A stretch of 64,000 nucleotides of DNA from Pycnococcus provasolii (taxonomy: Eukaryota > Chlorophyta > Pseudoscourfieldiophyceae > Pseudoscourfieldiales): assembly GCA_049487715.1 (NCBI GenBank), contig CP150566.1, positions 124,001 through 188,000 of the forward strand, read 5' to 3'. The notes below the pieces were generated by a model. That model was not told the origin of the DNA. It searched no databases and worked only from the letters and a program-made list of their open reading frames with translations. Below, one piece after another: positions 21,565-31,329 of this stretch. Every line of letters begins with the position of its first letter. Positions within the stretch are counted from its first letter, which is position 1. A program made the position numbers and the translations under genes.

Positions 21565-24500
21565 ATGCGCCCGCTCCTGCTCCTAATACAGATCCTGCTG
21601 CTTCATGGCGTTGTCGTCTACGCGGCGAAGTGCAAAGATGGCGAACCGTGCAAACAAGTGGGAAGCTCGTTATATCCCATATCAGCCTCAGCTTCTTTGG
21701 GCGCGCTCGGGAATGTCACGCTCTCGCAGGCAGGTCCGGAAGAACCCGTACGCATCAACGTCACGTACGACGACACCGGCTCGTTTCTTGGCGCGATGGG
21801 CGCATTTGAAGTGCACATCGCCGCGGATCCTATCGACAGGGTGGACGCAGGTATGACACTCGACGAGTGTCGCGGCGCGCTCGCAACAATGTACGATCCG
21901 TATAAGAGTGCTCCGCCACACGTCAAGTGGCGCGTTTACGTCGTCAACGGGTGTGACAGCAGCACGAGCGCGCCAGACCAGGAAGAGACGCGAGCACGAG
22001 AGGAAGTGTGTGCACTTGGTGACTTGAGCGGTAAGCACGGGTCGCTGCCTGGACCAAGCGGAACACGCACAATCGAGGATCGAAGCAGCCTATCCGTGCA
22101 CGACGTGATTGGACGAGCGGTCGTGCTTGTGAATGAAAAGTCGGAAAGTGTGGCATGTGCAAACATTGCCATGAATATCGATGATGTCGACATCAACAAC
22201 AAGCCGCAGCTTGTCATTGAGGAAGAACCGCCTCAGGATACTGTCAGGGCGCTGAGCGAGGAGGATACCAGCAGGAGCGTTGGTGGCATAACGCAGCAGT
22301 GTTCTACTCCGACGCCAAAGTGCACGAGTGGTCAGCTGCTCTCAGCCAATGAAGATGACGCCGACGACACACAATCCGAGGATGTGCCAAGGATCATGTC
22401 GCCCGAGCCAATCGTGGTGAAGCGTGGCGCGTATCCGTGGATTGTTAATATGCGCGTTTGCAGCGGAACGCTCATCGCACCGACTGTCATCTTGACCGCC
22501 GCGCACTGCGTAACACCGCACGGGGGAAAATATTCGATCCGACTTGGACAGGCCGTACACATGGGGTGCAATGACGTGATCAATCAAGCGTGTAAGGAGT
22601 CTGGGCGTATCACAGGCATCTTCGCACATGAAAAGTACAAGGATGCGTCACTTGAAAAACATGCATACGACATCGCTGTGCTGATTCTCGAAAAGCCGTC
22701 ACTCGTGCCCGTGGCGACGCTTGCGACACGTGACGATGATCCGGCGTATTGTGCGACGAGCATGAGCACGGTAGCTGGCTGGGGCCGAGACGAGAACGGG
22801 CAACCATCCGGCGTTCTGCTGGAGGTGAATGTGCCGGTGACGTCACGCGAGCGCTGTGAGGAGGCGTGGGGCAAGGGTCGCATAGGCCGGATGATGATCT
22901 GTGCAGGCTTTGACGATGGCAAGTGCGATGCTTGTCGGGGCGACTCTGGCGGTCCGATTTTCACGTCGACACGATGCGCGCCTCCTGACACGCCTCCACG
23001 CGTGTTCGGGGTCGTGAGCTGGGGTGCACCATGCGACAAGGCGAATCGCAAGCCGTATGGCGTGTACACGTCCGTGGCATCGATGCGCGACTGGATCGCA
23101 TCGAAGATACCAGGAGGCGAACTTGCCGATCCTGACGAGCGCGTGCTTCCGTATGTGGTGCGTTCGATTGATAAGAAAGCGTCAGATGATGATTTGTGTG
23201 CTTTTATTGACGACTCTAAGTGTTCCGTGCAATCGATTGCTGATCGGTGTCCGAAGCTCTGCGGAAAATCATGCGAGTTGGTGCTGCGAAATCGGAAGAC
23301 TACCACTACTACTACGACGACGACCACTACTACTACGACTACTACGACTACTACGACTACTACGACGACGACGACCACTACTACTACTACACAGCCTACG
23401 ACGACGACGACGACCACCACCACTAGAACAACACGCCCGTATTTTGGTGGCATAACAACGCAGTGTTCTATTCCGACGCCAAAGTGCACGAGTGGTCAGC
23501 AGCCCTCAGCCAATGAAGATGATGCCCCACGGCGTATGTTGATCATGTCGCCCGAGCCAAACGTGGTGACGCGTGACGCGTATCCGTGGATTGTTCTCAT
23601 GGGCGTTTGCAGCGGAACGCTCATCGCACCGACTGTCATCTTGACTGCCGCGAACTGCGTAGCACCGCACGGGGGAAAGAATACGATCCGACCTGGACAG
23701 GCCGTACACATGGGGTGCAATGACGTGGTCAATCAAGCGTGTAAGGAGTCTGGGCGTATCACAGGCATCTTCGCACATGAAAAGTACAAGGATGCGTCAC
23801 TTGAAAAACATGCATACAACGTCGCCGTGCTGATTCTCGAAAAGCCGTCACGAGTGCCCGTGGCGACGCTTGCGACACGTGAAGACGATCCGGCGTATTG
23901 CGCGACGAGCTTGAGCACGGTAGCTGGCTGGGGCAAAGACGAGACCGGGCGATCATCCAGTGCTCTGCTGGAGGTGGATTTGCCGGTGACATCTCACGAG
24001 AGCTGCGAGAAGGTGTGGGGCAAGGGTCGCATCGGTCCCACGATGATCTGCGCAGGCTTCGACGACGGCAAGTGCGATGCTTGTAGGGGCGACTCTGGCG
24101 CCCCGATTTTCACGTCGACACAATGCGCGCCGCCTGGCACGCCTCCACGCGTGTTCGGGATCGTGAGCTGGGGTGATAGCTGCAACAAATTGAATCGCAG
24201 GCCATACGGCGTGTACACGTCCGTGGCATCGGTGCGCGACTGGATCGCATCGAAGATGCCGGGAGGCGAGCTTGCCGATCCTGACGAGCGCGTGCTTCCG
24301 TACGTGGTGCGTTCGGTCGATCCGACAGCATCAGACAATGAAATATGTGCTTATGTTGATGCCTCTGCGTGTTCCGTGCAATCGATTGCTGATCAGTGTC
24401 CGAAGCTCTGCGGAAAATCATCATCATGCGAGTTGGTGCGAAGAAATCTGAAGGCCGCCACTACTACGACGGCCACGACGGACGACGACGAAGGGTTAGT

Positions 24501-25017
24501 GTTTGATGAGAAGAGGTGTGGGACGGTGAAGAAGATCGTGACGAGCGACACGAAAGCCGAGGACCTGGTGGGCGTGACATGGGTGGTTGGTGACCTCAGA
24601 TTTGGGCGAGAAGACACCTCGTGGTCGATTGACGACGACTGGCACTTTGTGGATGAGGACGTACCTGTGCAGGCGAGCGGCATACGTTGTGTGGAAGGCG
24701 ATCTTAGTATATCGAATACTATGTCAACGGTGGACCTTTCTCCCTTGGCGAACCTCGCAGTGATCGGAGGCAACCTGAGGATCTATAACAACGCCCAGCT
24801 GACGACTCTCACAGGTCTCGACGGCATTACGACCGTCGGAGGCGACCTGTGGATCATTAAAAACGCCCAGCTGACGACTCTCACAGCTCTCGACGGCATC
24901 ACGACCATTGGAGGCGACCTGGACATCTATCGCAACGCTAAGCTGACGGATCTCGCCGGTCTCGACAGCATCCCGACCGTCGGAGGCGGCAGGTCGATCA
25001 ATAATAACGCCGACTGA
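21565..25017 (+). CDS. Secreted SOD-like / tandem trypsin-like protein with degenerate second protease and L-domain-like C-terminus
   Basis: 1,150 residues from the ATG at 21565, whose signal peptide ends near VVVYA. Residues 40-205 resemble a Cu/Zn superoxide dismutase fold (FEVH, GDLSGKHG, VIGRAVVLV, VACANI) but lack most metal ligands. Protease domain 1 (about 286-516) keeps the S1 triad: His314 in TAAHC, Asp369 in YDIAVL, Ser461 in GDSGGP. A ShKT-like Cys motif follows, then a run of more than 40 Thr residues that is probably O-glycosylated. Protease domain 2 (about 670-900) is nearly identical in DNA but has Asn697 for His, Asn752 for Asp, and GDSGAP around Ser844, so it should be inactive. 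It too is followed by a ShKT-like motif. Residues from about 1020 form receptor-L-domain-like repeats (GGDLxIxxNAQLTTL). The domain calls are by eye. Confidence 0.85.
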   Translation: MRPLLLLIQILLLHGVVVYAAKCKDGEPCKQVGSSLYPISASASLGALGNVTLSQAGPEEPVRINVTYDDTGSFLGAMGAFEVHIAADPIDRVDAGMTLDECRGALATMYDPYKSAPPHVKWRVYVVNGCDSSTSAPDQEETRAREEVCALGDLSGKHGSLPGPSGTRTIEDRSSLSVHDVIGRAVVLVNEKSESVACANIAMNIDDVDINNKPQLVIEEEPPQDTVRALSEEDTSRSVGGITQQCSTPTPKCTSGQLLSANEDDADDTQSEDVPRIMSPEPIVVKRGAYPWIVNMRVCSGTLIAPTVILTAAHCVTPHGGKYSIRLGQAVHMGCNDVINQACKESGRITGIFAHEKYKDASLEKHAYDIAVLILEKPSLVPVATLATRDDDPAYCATSMSTVAGWGRDENGQPSGVLLEVNVPVTSRERCEEAWGKGRIGRMMICAGFDDGKCDACRGDSGGPIFTSTRCAPPDTPPRVFGVVSWGAPCDKANRKPYGVYTSVASMRDWIASKIPGGELADPDERVLPYVVRSIDKKASDDDLCAFIDDSKCSVQSIADRCPKLCGKSCELVLRNRKTTTTTTTTTTTTTTTTTTTTTTTTTTTTTTTQPTTTTTTTTTRTTRPYFGGITTQCSIPTPKCTSGQQPSANEDDAPRRMLIMSPEPNVVTRDAYPWIVLMGVCSGTLIAPTVILTAANCVAPHGGKNTIRPGQAVHMGCNDVVNQACKESGRITGIFAHEKYKDASLEKHAYNVAVLILEKPSRVPVATLATREDDPAYCATSLSTVAGWGKDETGRSSSALLEVDLPVTSHESCEKVWGKGRIGPTMICAGFDDGKCDACRGDSGAPIFTSTQCAPPGTPPRVFGIVSWGDSCNKLNRRPYGVYTSVASVRDWIASKMPGGELADPDERVLPYVVRSVDPTASDNEICAYVDASACSVQSIADQCPKLCGKSSSCELVRRNLKAATTTTATTDDDEGLVFDEKRCGTVKKIVTSDTKAEDLVGVTWVVGDLRFGREDTSWSIDDDWHFVDEDVPVQASGIRCVEGDLSISNTMSTVDLSPLANLAVIGGNLRIYNNAQLTTLTGLDGITTVGGDLWIIKNAQLTTLTALDGITTIGGDLDIYRNAKLTDLAGLDSIPTVGGGRSINNNAD
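23298..23432 (+). repeat. Threonine-codon tract (ACT/ACG/ACC), mucin-like linker
   Basis: About 45 codons are almost all threonine but use ACT, ACG, ACC and ACA mixed together. The codon mixture suggests the amino acid is being kept, not just a sliding triplet. It links the active and the degenerate protease domains. Confidence 0.8.
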
Positions 25018-25160
25018 CTCCTCAGTTCTTTTTTTTTGAAAGCCAACAAAGTTTTGACACACAAGTTTCAAGATTCTTCCTCCAGTCATTGTATCGTTTC
25101 ATGATCATGCCGTTATTTTTTTGCTAAACATTACCATCCGTATCTTGAAACGTACACGTA

Positions 25161-25211
25161 TGTAACGTTCAGTTCAGTTCATGTAACGTTCAGTTCAGTT
25201 CAGTTCAGTTC
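25161..25211 (+). repeat. Short tandem repeat TGTAACGTTCAGTTCAGTTC
   Basis: Two copies of a unit of about 21 bp start with TGTAACG, and the second extends by extra CAGTT units. Confidence 0.7.
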
Positions 25212-25336
25212 TTGAAACGTTTCGCTGTTAGTCTATGGACACGGGAGGGAGGGCCCCATCAATTAGTACAAGTAGTAGGGGAAGGGTAGAGGAGTACAGC
25301 CCCAGGGTCCCCCTGCCCTAGACTAGACGAAGATGA

Positions 25337-25350
25337 TTAGGGTTAGGGTT
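25337..25350. repeat. Interstitial telomere-like (TTAGGG) motif
   Basis: Two TTAGGG units plus TT lie upstream of the coiled-coil gene. The motif is in the opposite orientation to the CCCTAA cluster at 4348. Confidence 0.5.
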
Positions 25351-25500
25351 ACTCCCCCGGCTGCCCCGGTTCTCCAGACAGGCACCATCCACGTGGTGTT
25401 CCCCCCCAGCCTTAAAAAAAGAAGGCGTTGACTTTTCCATTTTTTTTTAAAAAACGAAACGACTTGCATTTCAGACAACATCTTTTTATAAAATAAAAAC

Positions 25501-28455
25501 ATGATGACCACAACAACACCAATAATGCGTGGTGATGGTGATATTGACGAAGATAATGTCGTCAACTTGCCATCTTCATCCTCGGACACATTCTCAGACG
25601 ACAATCATGGGAATGGGAATGCGGCCTTGGCCATGGCCTTCTCAACCTCACCACATTTACATTTATCTCCATGGGCGGATTCTTCTTCATCTAAGGACTC
25701 ACCTCCTTCATCTTCGTCCATGGCCATAATGGCCTTATTACCTGCTACGCCGCCGGCTTCGGCATCGGCTTCGGCTTCCCTGAGGACATTTGCACCCTTG
25801 CCGATGCCTAAGAAGCAAAGGAAGAAACTGTCGAAGAAAACATACATCCAAAACAAACAAGTCCCTTACGCGTTCGGGTCGTGCCAAGCACCACCACCGC
25901 GGTGGACAACAACAGCAACAACAGCAACAGCAACGACTCGATTAAAATCGAAGAAAGATGCTGCTGCAGCAGCACCAGCAGGACTCACGAGGGACGAAAG
26001 AAAGTCGTACAAACAGCCAACGGCGGCAGAGTTTCACACGAACGCCTCGGCGCTCTGGCAAGGGGTGACCGACGACGGTACAGCGTCGACATCCGTAACA
26101 ACAACCTTCGCCGCCCCACATTCAGACTTGGAGTCTCCACAGCAGCTGCAAATGCAAAGAGCACTCCTACTCGCGTCCACAGCAGCTGCACAACATGCAG
26201 CTGCAGCCGCGCAGCACGCTCAGAGAAGATCGGATGCCGAGGCGGCGCTGCAGGACATCAAAGCGCAAAGTCTGTTTCACACCAGCGTCGAGTCGGAGGT
26301 GCACGCAGACCTACAGAGAAGAATTCAACAGCAAGAACTCGATGTGCAGCGCGTCACGTCGGAGAGGAACGAACAGGCGCACGCGAGGAGGCTGCTCGAC
26401 GACGAGAATTGTAGACTCAAGGCTGAGGTTGAGGCACTGCGACGTGCACGATCGTCGGAGGTAGACGCCGCCGTTGCCGAAGGACGTGCGCAGAACAAGG
26501 CTGCGCAGTCGATGCTCGCGGAAACACGCGAGAAAAATGCCGAGCTCAACTCGCAGGTTGCACAACTATGCGCACAGATTGCTGAGCTCAACTCGCGCGA
26601 TACGGTGCTGAAGAAAAAGCTTAAGCACGTCGAAAATGACCGCACTGCGCGTGTTCAAATCGCCGAGGAAGAACTCAACGTGACGAGTGACCAGCTGAAC
26701 AACACCAGCGACCTCTTAAAGCAATCGCAGAGCGTTCTCAAGAAAACGCAGGGGGAACTTAGCCTTGCACTCGAGACGATTGCCAAGCAGCAAGCGCAGC
26801 ACGTGGACGAAATGGCTGCAGCCACGCAGGCGGTGAATGCGCACAGGCAGGCACTGGAGTCGATGCGAAACGAGACGGCGAGCATCATCGTGCGGAAGGA
26901 GAATCTTGATGAATCGCGCGTGGCGACGTCAGCTGAGATTCAAGCTCTGCATACCCGTCTCGGGGAGGCAGAGCGCGATCGAGCGAACGCCACAGCCGCG
27001 GCGGAGGAGGCTGACAGACGTGCATCGTCCGCACAGGCGCGAGCGGCGGTAGCTGAGGGTGCACGAGCAAACGCAGACGCGGAGCTAAGGTCAGTCATAA
27101 AGTCGCGCGATGACGCAGTCGCGGAAGCCAAATATCAAACAGATCGTGCCGTGGCACTCAATCTGGCCGCACAGACAGCGGCAAGCGAGCGCGACGCCGC
27201 ACGCGACATGGCGGCAAAGCTACAGGGTCAGCTTGCGGCGAGCGAAGCGGCTGTGCAACAGCTTGAGTCAGAAGCCTTGAAACAAGATGATGACCATGGC
27301 ATGCAGGAAATGATATCCAGCCTCTCCTCGGAACTTGGGCAAGCACGAGATGAGCTGGATCGACTACGTAGCTCCGCGTCACGTGTCCCGGCACTCGAGG
27401 AACGTGCCGTCGAGGCAGAGCGTGCCCGCAGAGATGCCGAAGCTCGCGCGGGTACTGCGGAGGAGCGATGTGCAAGCCTGTCTCAAGAAATCGTGGATTT
27501 GGAGAAACGCGTGCACGACTCTGAGGCGCGTGCAATGCGCTCCGCGGAAGAGATTTTGCAGCGGCACAACGACCAGGAAGAATCGTCCTCTAAAATGTTG
27601 CGCATCAACGCGGAGCTCAAGGACGTTACCGCGGAGCTTGTGCGTGCAAACTTGAAAATCACGACTCTCGAGCGCAAGAATGGACACCTGGAGCACCAAC
27701 GGATCCAACGGGACAAGAAGCAAAAGGAGGAAGCTAACGACGCCGGAAGTGCTGCTGTCATTGATCAACTGAATCAGCAAATCAAGGAGCAAGACGCGGA
27801 GCTGGCAAATGTCAGACATGCTCTCGAGGAGAGCGAGGCGGCTGCACGAGCATCGCAGAGCGAGGAAGAGGTGCGTGCCAAGCTTGCGGATCTGAGCATG
27901 AAATTCGCACTTTCCGAGCAGGAGATTGGCGAGCTCACTCTGCAGCTCAGGAATGCTCGCTTTCACGTCGATCGCTTGAAGGCTCTATGCGGGGACGACA
28001 TTCCATCTGAATCGCTCGCAGGCGCCACGCCTGCGCAGATTGTCGAGAGGTTCTCATCGCAGGCACAATTCCATGCGTCGTTCGTATGTCGCGTTGCATT
28101 TGGCGCCATTGGCGCAACGGAGAGGCCTCAAGTAGAATCAAGCACCCCACTTTCGCTCGTTCACGTGGGTGTGGGTGGAATCGCCGTCGAGCCGCATGAC
28201 AAGAACGAAACCAACGAGCACGAAATCTTGATCTACAATATGAGCTCCATCAAACAGTACGTTCCCAAGGACGAACGCTTCGTCTTCTCAGTGGCTGTCG
28301 GCAAGCAGTCAGGGCAGGAGCAAACACGCGTGATCGCGCTGTACGCTCACCCGATCATCTGCGCGGCGATCTCCGGAAGCTTTGACCGAGCAATTGCCGT
28401 GAAGATGGAACAATCAAAATTAGACTTTGATGGTGCGAACAACACGCCCAAGTGA
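25501..28455 (+). CDS. Long coiled-coil protein of unknown function
   Basis: 984 residues from the ATG at 25501. The N-terminal 210 residues are low-complexity (Ser, Ala, Pro, Thr), with a basic patch around KKQRKKLSKK. Residues of about 214-820 are a nearly continuous coiled coil, rich in Glu, Ala, Arg and Gln with heptads (for example AEERCASLSQEIVDLEKR). The last 150 residues are globular, and their sequence matches nothing I recognise. The length and layout would fit a cytoskeletal, centrosomal or Golgin-like scaffold, but no family signature supports one choice. A TGTAA polyadenylation word starts 10 bases after the stop (28465). Confidence 0.75.
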   Translation: MMTTTTPIMRGDGDIDEDNVVNLPSSSSDTFSDDNHGNGNAALAMAFSTSPHLHLSPWADSSSSKDSPPSSSSMAIMALLPATPPASASASASLRTFAPLPMPKKQRKKLSKKTYIQNKQVPYAFGSCQAPPPRWTTTATTATATTRLKSKKDAAAAAPAGLTRDERKSYKQPTAAEFHTNASALWQGVTDDGTASTSVTTTFAAPHSDLESPQQLQMQRALLLASTAAAQHAAAAAQHAQRRSDAEAALQDIKAQSLFHTSVESEVHADLQRRIQQQELDVQRVTSERNEQAHARRLLDDENCRLKAEVEALRRARSSEVDAAVAEGRAQNKAAQSMLAETREKNAELNSQVAQLCAQIAELNSRDTVLKKKLKHVENDRTARVQIAEEELNVTSDQLNNTSDLLKQSQSVLKKTQGELSLALETIAKQQAQHVDEMAAATQAVNAHRQALESMRNETASIIVRKENLDESRVATSAEIQALHTRLGEAERDRANATAAAEEADRRASSAQARAAVAEGARANADAELRSVIKSRDDAVAEAKYQTDRAVALNLAAQTAASERDAARDMAAKLQGQLAASEAAVQQLESEALKQDDDHGMQEMISSLSSELGQARDELDRLRSSASRVPALEERAVEAERARRDAEARAGTAEERCASLSQEIVDLEKRVHDSEARAMRSAEEILQRHNDQEESSSKMLRINAELKDVTAELVRANLKITTLERKNGHLEHQRIQRDKKQKEEANDAGSAAVIDQLNQQIKEQDAELANVRHALEESEAAARASQSEEEVRAKLADLSMKFALSEQEIGELTLQLRNARFHVDRLKALCGDDIPSESLAGATPAQIVERFSSQAQFHASFVCRVAFGAIGATERPQVESSTPLSLVHVGVGGIAVEPHDKNETNEHEILIYNMSSIKQYVPKDERFVFSVAVGKQSGQEQTRVIALYAHPIICAAISGSFDRAIAVKMEQSKLDFDGANNTPK

Positions 28456-28464
28456 AGAAGCCAA

Positions 28465-28469
28465 TGTAA
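28465..28469 (+). terminator. TGTAA polyadenylation signal
   Basis: This is the typical green-algal polyadenylation word, 10 bases past the coiled-coil gene's stop. Confidence 0.5.
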
Positions 28470-28580
28470 CATAAACTTGATGCCAAAAATCAAATGGAAA
28501 AAGAATTTAAGAGGTATGTAATTTCAAAAACAAAACTTTAAGACTCATTCATTCTGCCCCTGTGTGTTTCTTCCCCCACA

Positions 28581-30408
28581 TCAGAAGAAGAGAGGACTTG
28601 GTGCGACACGTCTTCGCGGAGCGTCGCTGTACACGTCGCCGCTGAGAGCGTGCATCGAATGAAAAGGAAAGGATGAGCCAATCTGGCCGTCGAGGCTGCT
28701 TTGGCTTCGAATTGCATTGTCGAGTGACAGCTCACGTACCTGCGTCTGCGCGGAGAGGTGCAGCTTGACACTGCTCTTCGCCGGCGCATCCATCGGCTCA
28801 TCCATCCTACTGCGGCGTTCCTTACGACTCCTCGCACCAGTAGTGCTACCTCGAGACACCCGTGGCTCGCCAGGCAAACCAAGGCTGCTCGCCGCCCGTC
28901 TTGGAGCTGGACTTGCAAAGTCAGGTCGATTCACGTACTTGTAACGCTTATGCGGCAGAACGGAATTCATACTCGCGCGCGATGGCGAGTGCACCGGTGG
29001 TATGATGTCGGCGGGTGTGCGGAAAAGAGCTGGCGCGGACGCTTCTTCTCTCAGCGGTCGCTGTGGCGTCTGCGAGTTGAGATGAGGCAGTTGTGCGATC
29101 GCGAGATGCGAGGCGACTTGCCGCGGATGCACTCCGTTATATGCCGCAGCACTTTCCCCCTCCATATCTTCCCCTTCCTCGAAGCTTGAATGAATGTATC
29201 CGCCCTGATCCCGCACCTGGCGCACTTTTGCGTTGACGTGACGTCGTCGCGCACGATCTTCCACCGCCATCACCGCGCTCGCAGCAGCCTTGCCGAGTCC
29301 CATTGGTAGCGTCTGCTGTATTCTCTGCGCACGACCTCTGGGAACTTGTGCCGCGATGATGTCACCCGTTTCAAAATTCACGGTTGGCACGAAGTCATTG
29401 AATGATCCGGTGTACGTGTGGCTTGGTGGCATAACCTGGCGATTCCGCGCGGCGGCAGCCTCAGAATCCGACTCGCGGCGATCAATGCTCGGCAACTTGG
29501 TCAGCATAGCCTCAGGTTCACCCGGCGTGATTCCGGCAAAGCCAAACTTCTTCTCCGCCTTGAGCTTGTCACTCGCGTCGACGGGAGGTACGACGTTTGC
29601 TCGCGACCGCACCGGCGCTGGCGATATTCCCGCGGAACTGCTTTTGCGCCCAGCACTGTTTTTCGTCGTCGTCGACTTTGTGCCTTTTTCTTCCGCAGCC
29701 GCCGCCTTTTGCTTCTCCTCCTCCTCCTCCTCCTCGTTCTCCTCAGCCTTGAGGGCGAGCTTGGCGCGCATACCATTCTCGTCGTGTATAACAGCTTCGA
29801 GCATTCTCTTGCGCCTGTACGCCGTGGCAAGCAGCTGAAAGGGCAAGGCTTTTTTCTTGGCGCGTGCAGCGTCCGCCTTGACGGCGTCGGAGACGTCGTC
29901 GTCATCCTCGTCGTTCCTTTTTGACAGTTTCGTCGTCATAATTTCGACAAATTCGGGATACTCCACCTCTCCCGACCCGTCGCGGTCCACCTCGGCGAGC
30001 AGAGCTTCGCACTCCTTCCTTTTGATGTGGTACCCGAGTACCTTGAAGGCCTCGATGAGCTCGTCCGCGTCGATGGCGCCGCTTCCATCCGCGTCTATGA
30101 GGTTGAAGCACTCCCTCAGTTCGTCTCTCTGTTCTTTCGAGAGCACGGGTCTCACGGCTTTCCCTCTTTTCCGCAGCCACGCCGCTATCGAGCTTGCGAC
30201 GTCAACAGACGCGGCGTCTTGTTTGGCGTCCCGTTTCTTCTTAATCACGGTATCAACAACACTCTTAAACCCGTCCGCACCGAGCGCGCCCCAGAGGCCC
30301 CCAAGGCCACCACCACCACCAGAAGCACCACCACCACCAGGTGAGACCTCCTCACGCGATACCTCACGCGACAACGACAAGGAGGGAGAGACTTCACCAC
30401 CACCACCA
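28581..30408 (-). CDS. EF-hand calcium-binding protein, 5' end unresolved
   Basis: An open frame of about 600 codons ends at 28581. Two adjacent EF-hands of calmodulin/centrin type are clear: loops DADGSGAIDADE and DRDGSGEVEYPE with flanking helices (KEQRDELRECFNLI, VEYPEFVEIM). The remaining 440 residues are low-complexity and probably disordered, with Lys/Glu-rich and Ser/Arg-rich stretches. No ATG precedes the EF-hands in this frame, and a TAA lies just before codon GGT near 30424. A good ATG context exists at 30447 (ATGGCCGCCATGG) but in another frame. A plausible acceptor (CTCCTGCAAG, ending 30409) suggests an upstream exon, or there is an indel. Calcium-responsive scaffold or cytoskeletal role is inferred from the EF-hands only. 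Confidence 0.75.
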
Positions 30409-30447
30409 CTTGCAGGAGAAGTACCTTAACGAGTCCATGGCGGCCAT

Positions 30448-31320
30448 CACTTCAGAGAAGAAATATCACACACGTTAAGGCCAGTGATGGGGCGAGTGAT
30501 GGGGCGAGGGGTGATGGGGGAGTGATGATGGGGGAGTGATGGGCCCCTGTGATGGGAATGGGGGAGGCCAGCTTGCATTTCCTGGATTTCACGTCCCGAA
30601 AATTCATCCTTAGGAAGTACCCCGCCCCTCCCCCTCCTCCTCCCCGGACCCCCTCCCCCCTCCAGTGACTCCTCCCTCCCTCAGGCTTTCCCACTACTCA
30701 TAATTCATACGTGGTAAAGGCTCCACCAGAAGGACCTTTACTTCGTCCACCTACCTTTCCTTCGTGGGACCCCCCGGGGCCGGGGAGAAGGACGACTTCG
30801 CTCGGACTTCCTACCTTTAGTACTACCCGGTACGCCTTCTTCTTCCTTTCCTCCTTGATGATGATCATCTCCACCGGCCTGTAACGCACTTGCTTGAGGT
30901 CATCAGGTGGGGATCACTCCCCCGGATTTTCATCTCATCACACCTATGAAACACGCACAAAGGCCGGCTTGTCCGGGATACATCAGTGACTGGTAGCACC
31001 TAGACTAGTACGGGGCGCGTTCGTTGTCACGACGCACTACCGCGTCACAGCGTCACCTTCGACCAAAAAGTGCATATTCTCCTAACTCACCACGTCACAC
31101 ACTCCAACGTAATGTCACTCCACACACACACTCCAATCACAATCTCCCTCCACACCACCAGCGCCACCACCACCCCAGGACAACCCTTGGCCCACCGTGG
31201 CGCAGTTGCGCGGCGATGAGAGGAGTGATTATGTTATTATTTTCACCTTGTTACAAAAATATAGCAATTTTTGCAACACTTTCGATTTGGGTAATTTGTT
31301 TGAAGTCGCCCACACGTTTG
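30448..31320. other. Intergenic region with GTGATGGGG repeats
   Basis: From about 30482 to 30558 a GAGTGATGGGG-type word recurs six or more times. The rest is AC/CT-rich (for example CACACACTCCA near 31090-31180) with no frame I can defend. Confidence 0.4.
30482..30558 (+). repeat. Imperfect GTGATGGGG tandem repeat
   Basis: Units of 9-14 bases built on GTGATGGGG or GTGATGATGGGGGA lie upstream of the EF-hand gene. Confidence 0.6.
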
Positions 31321-31329
31321 TAATCTATC

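Larger units (their letters stand above)
25018..25500. other. Intergenic region with tandem CAGTT words and a telomere-like motif
   Basis: From 25161 to 25211 a TGTAACGTTCAGTT unit recurs and decays into repeated CAGTT. Two TGTAA words here (25161 and 25182) may serve as polyadenylation signals of the upstream protease gene. TTAGGGTTAGGGTT lies at 25337-25350, about 150 bp before the next start codon. I see no gene. Confidence 0.5.

Noticed and set aside
22584-23489. 301-codon minus-strand frame with a long poly-Val stretch
   Set aside because: The Val run is the reverse reading of the Thr tract in the double protease.
30409-30424. 16-nt GT...AG intron that would join the 30447 ATG to the EF-hand frame
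   Set aside because: Introns this short are known only in exceptional lineages such as some ciliates, and the other candidate introns here are at least 44 nt.
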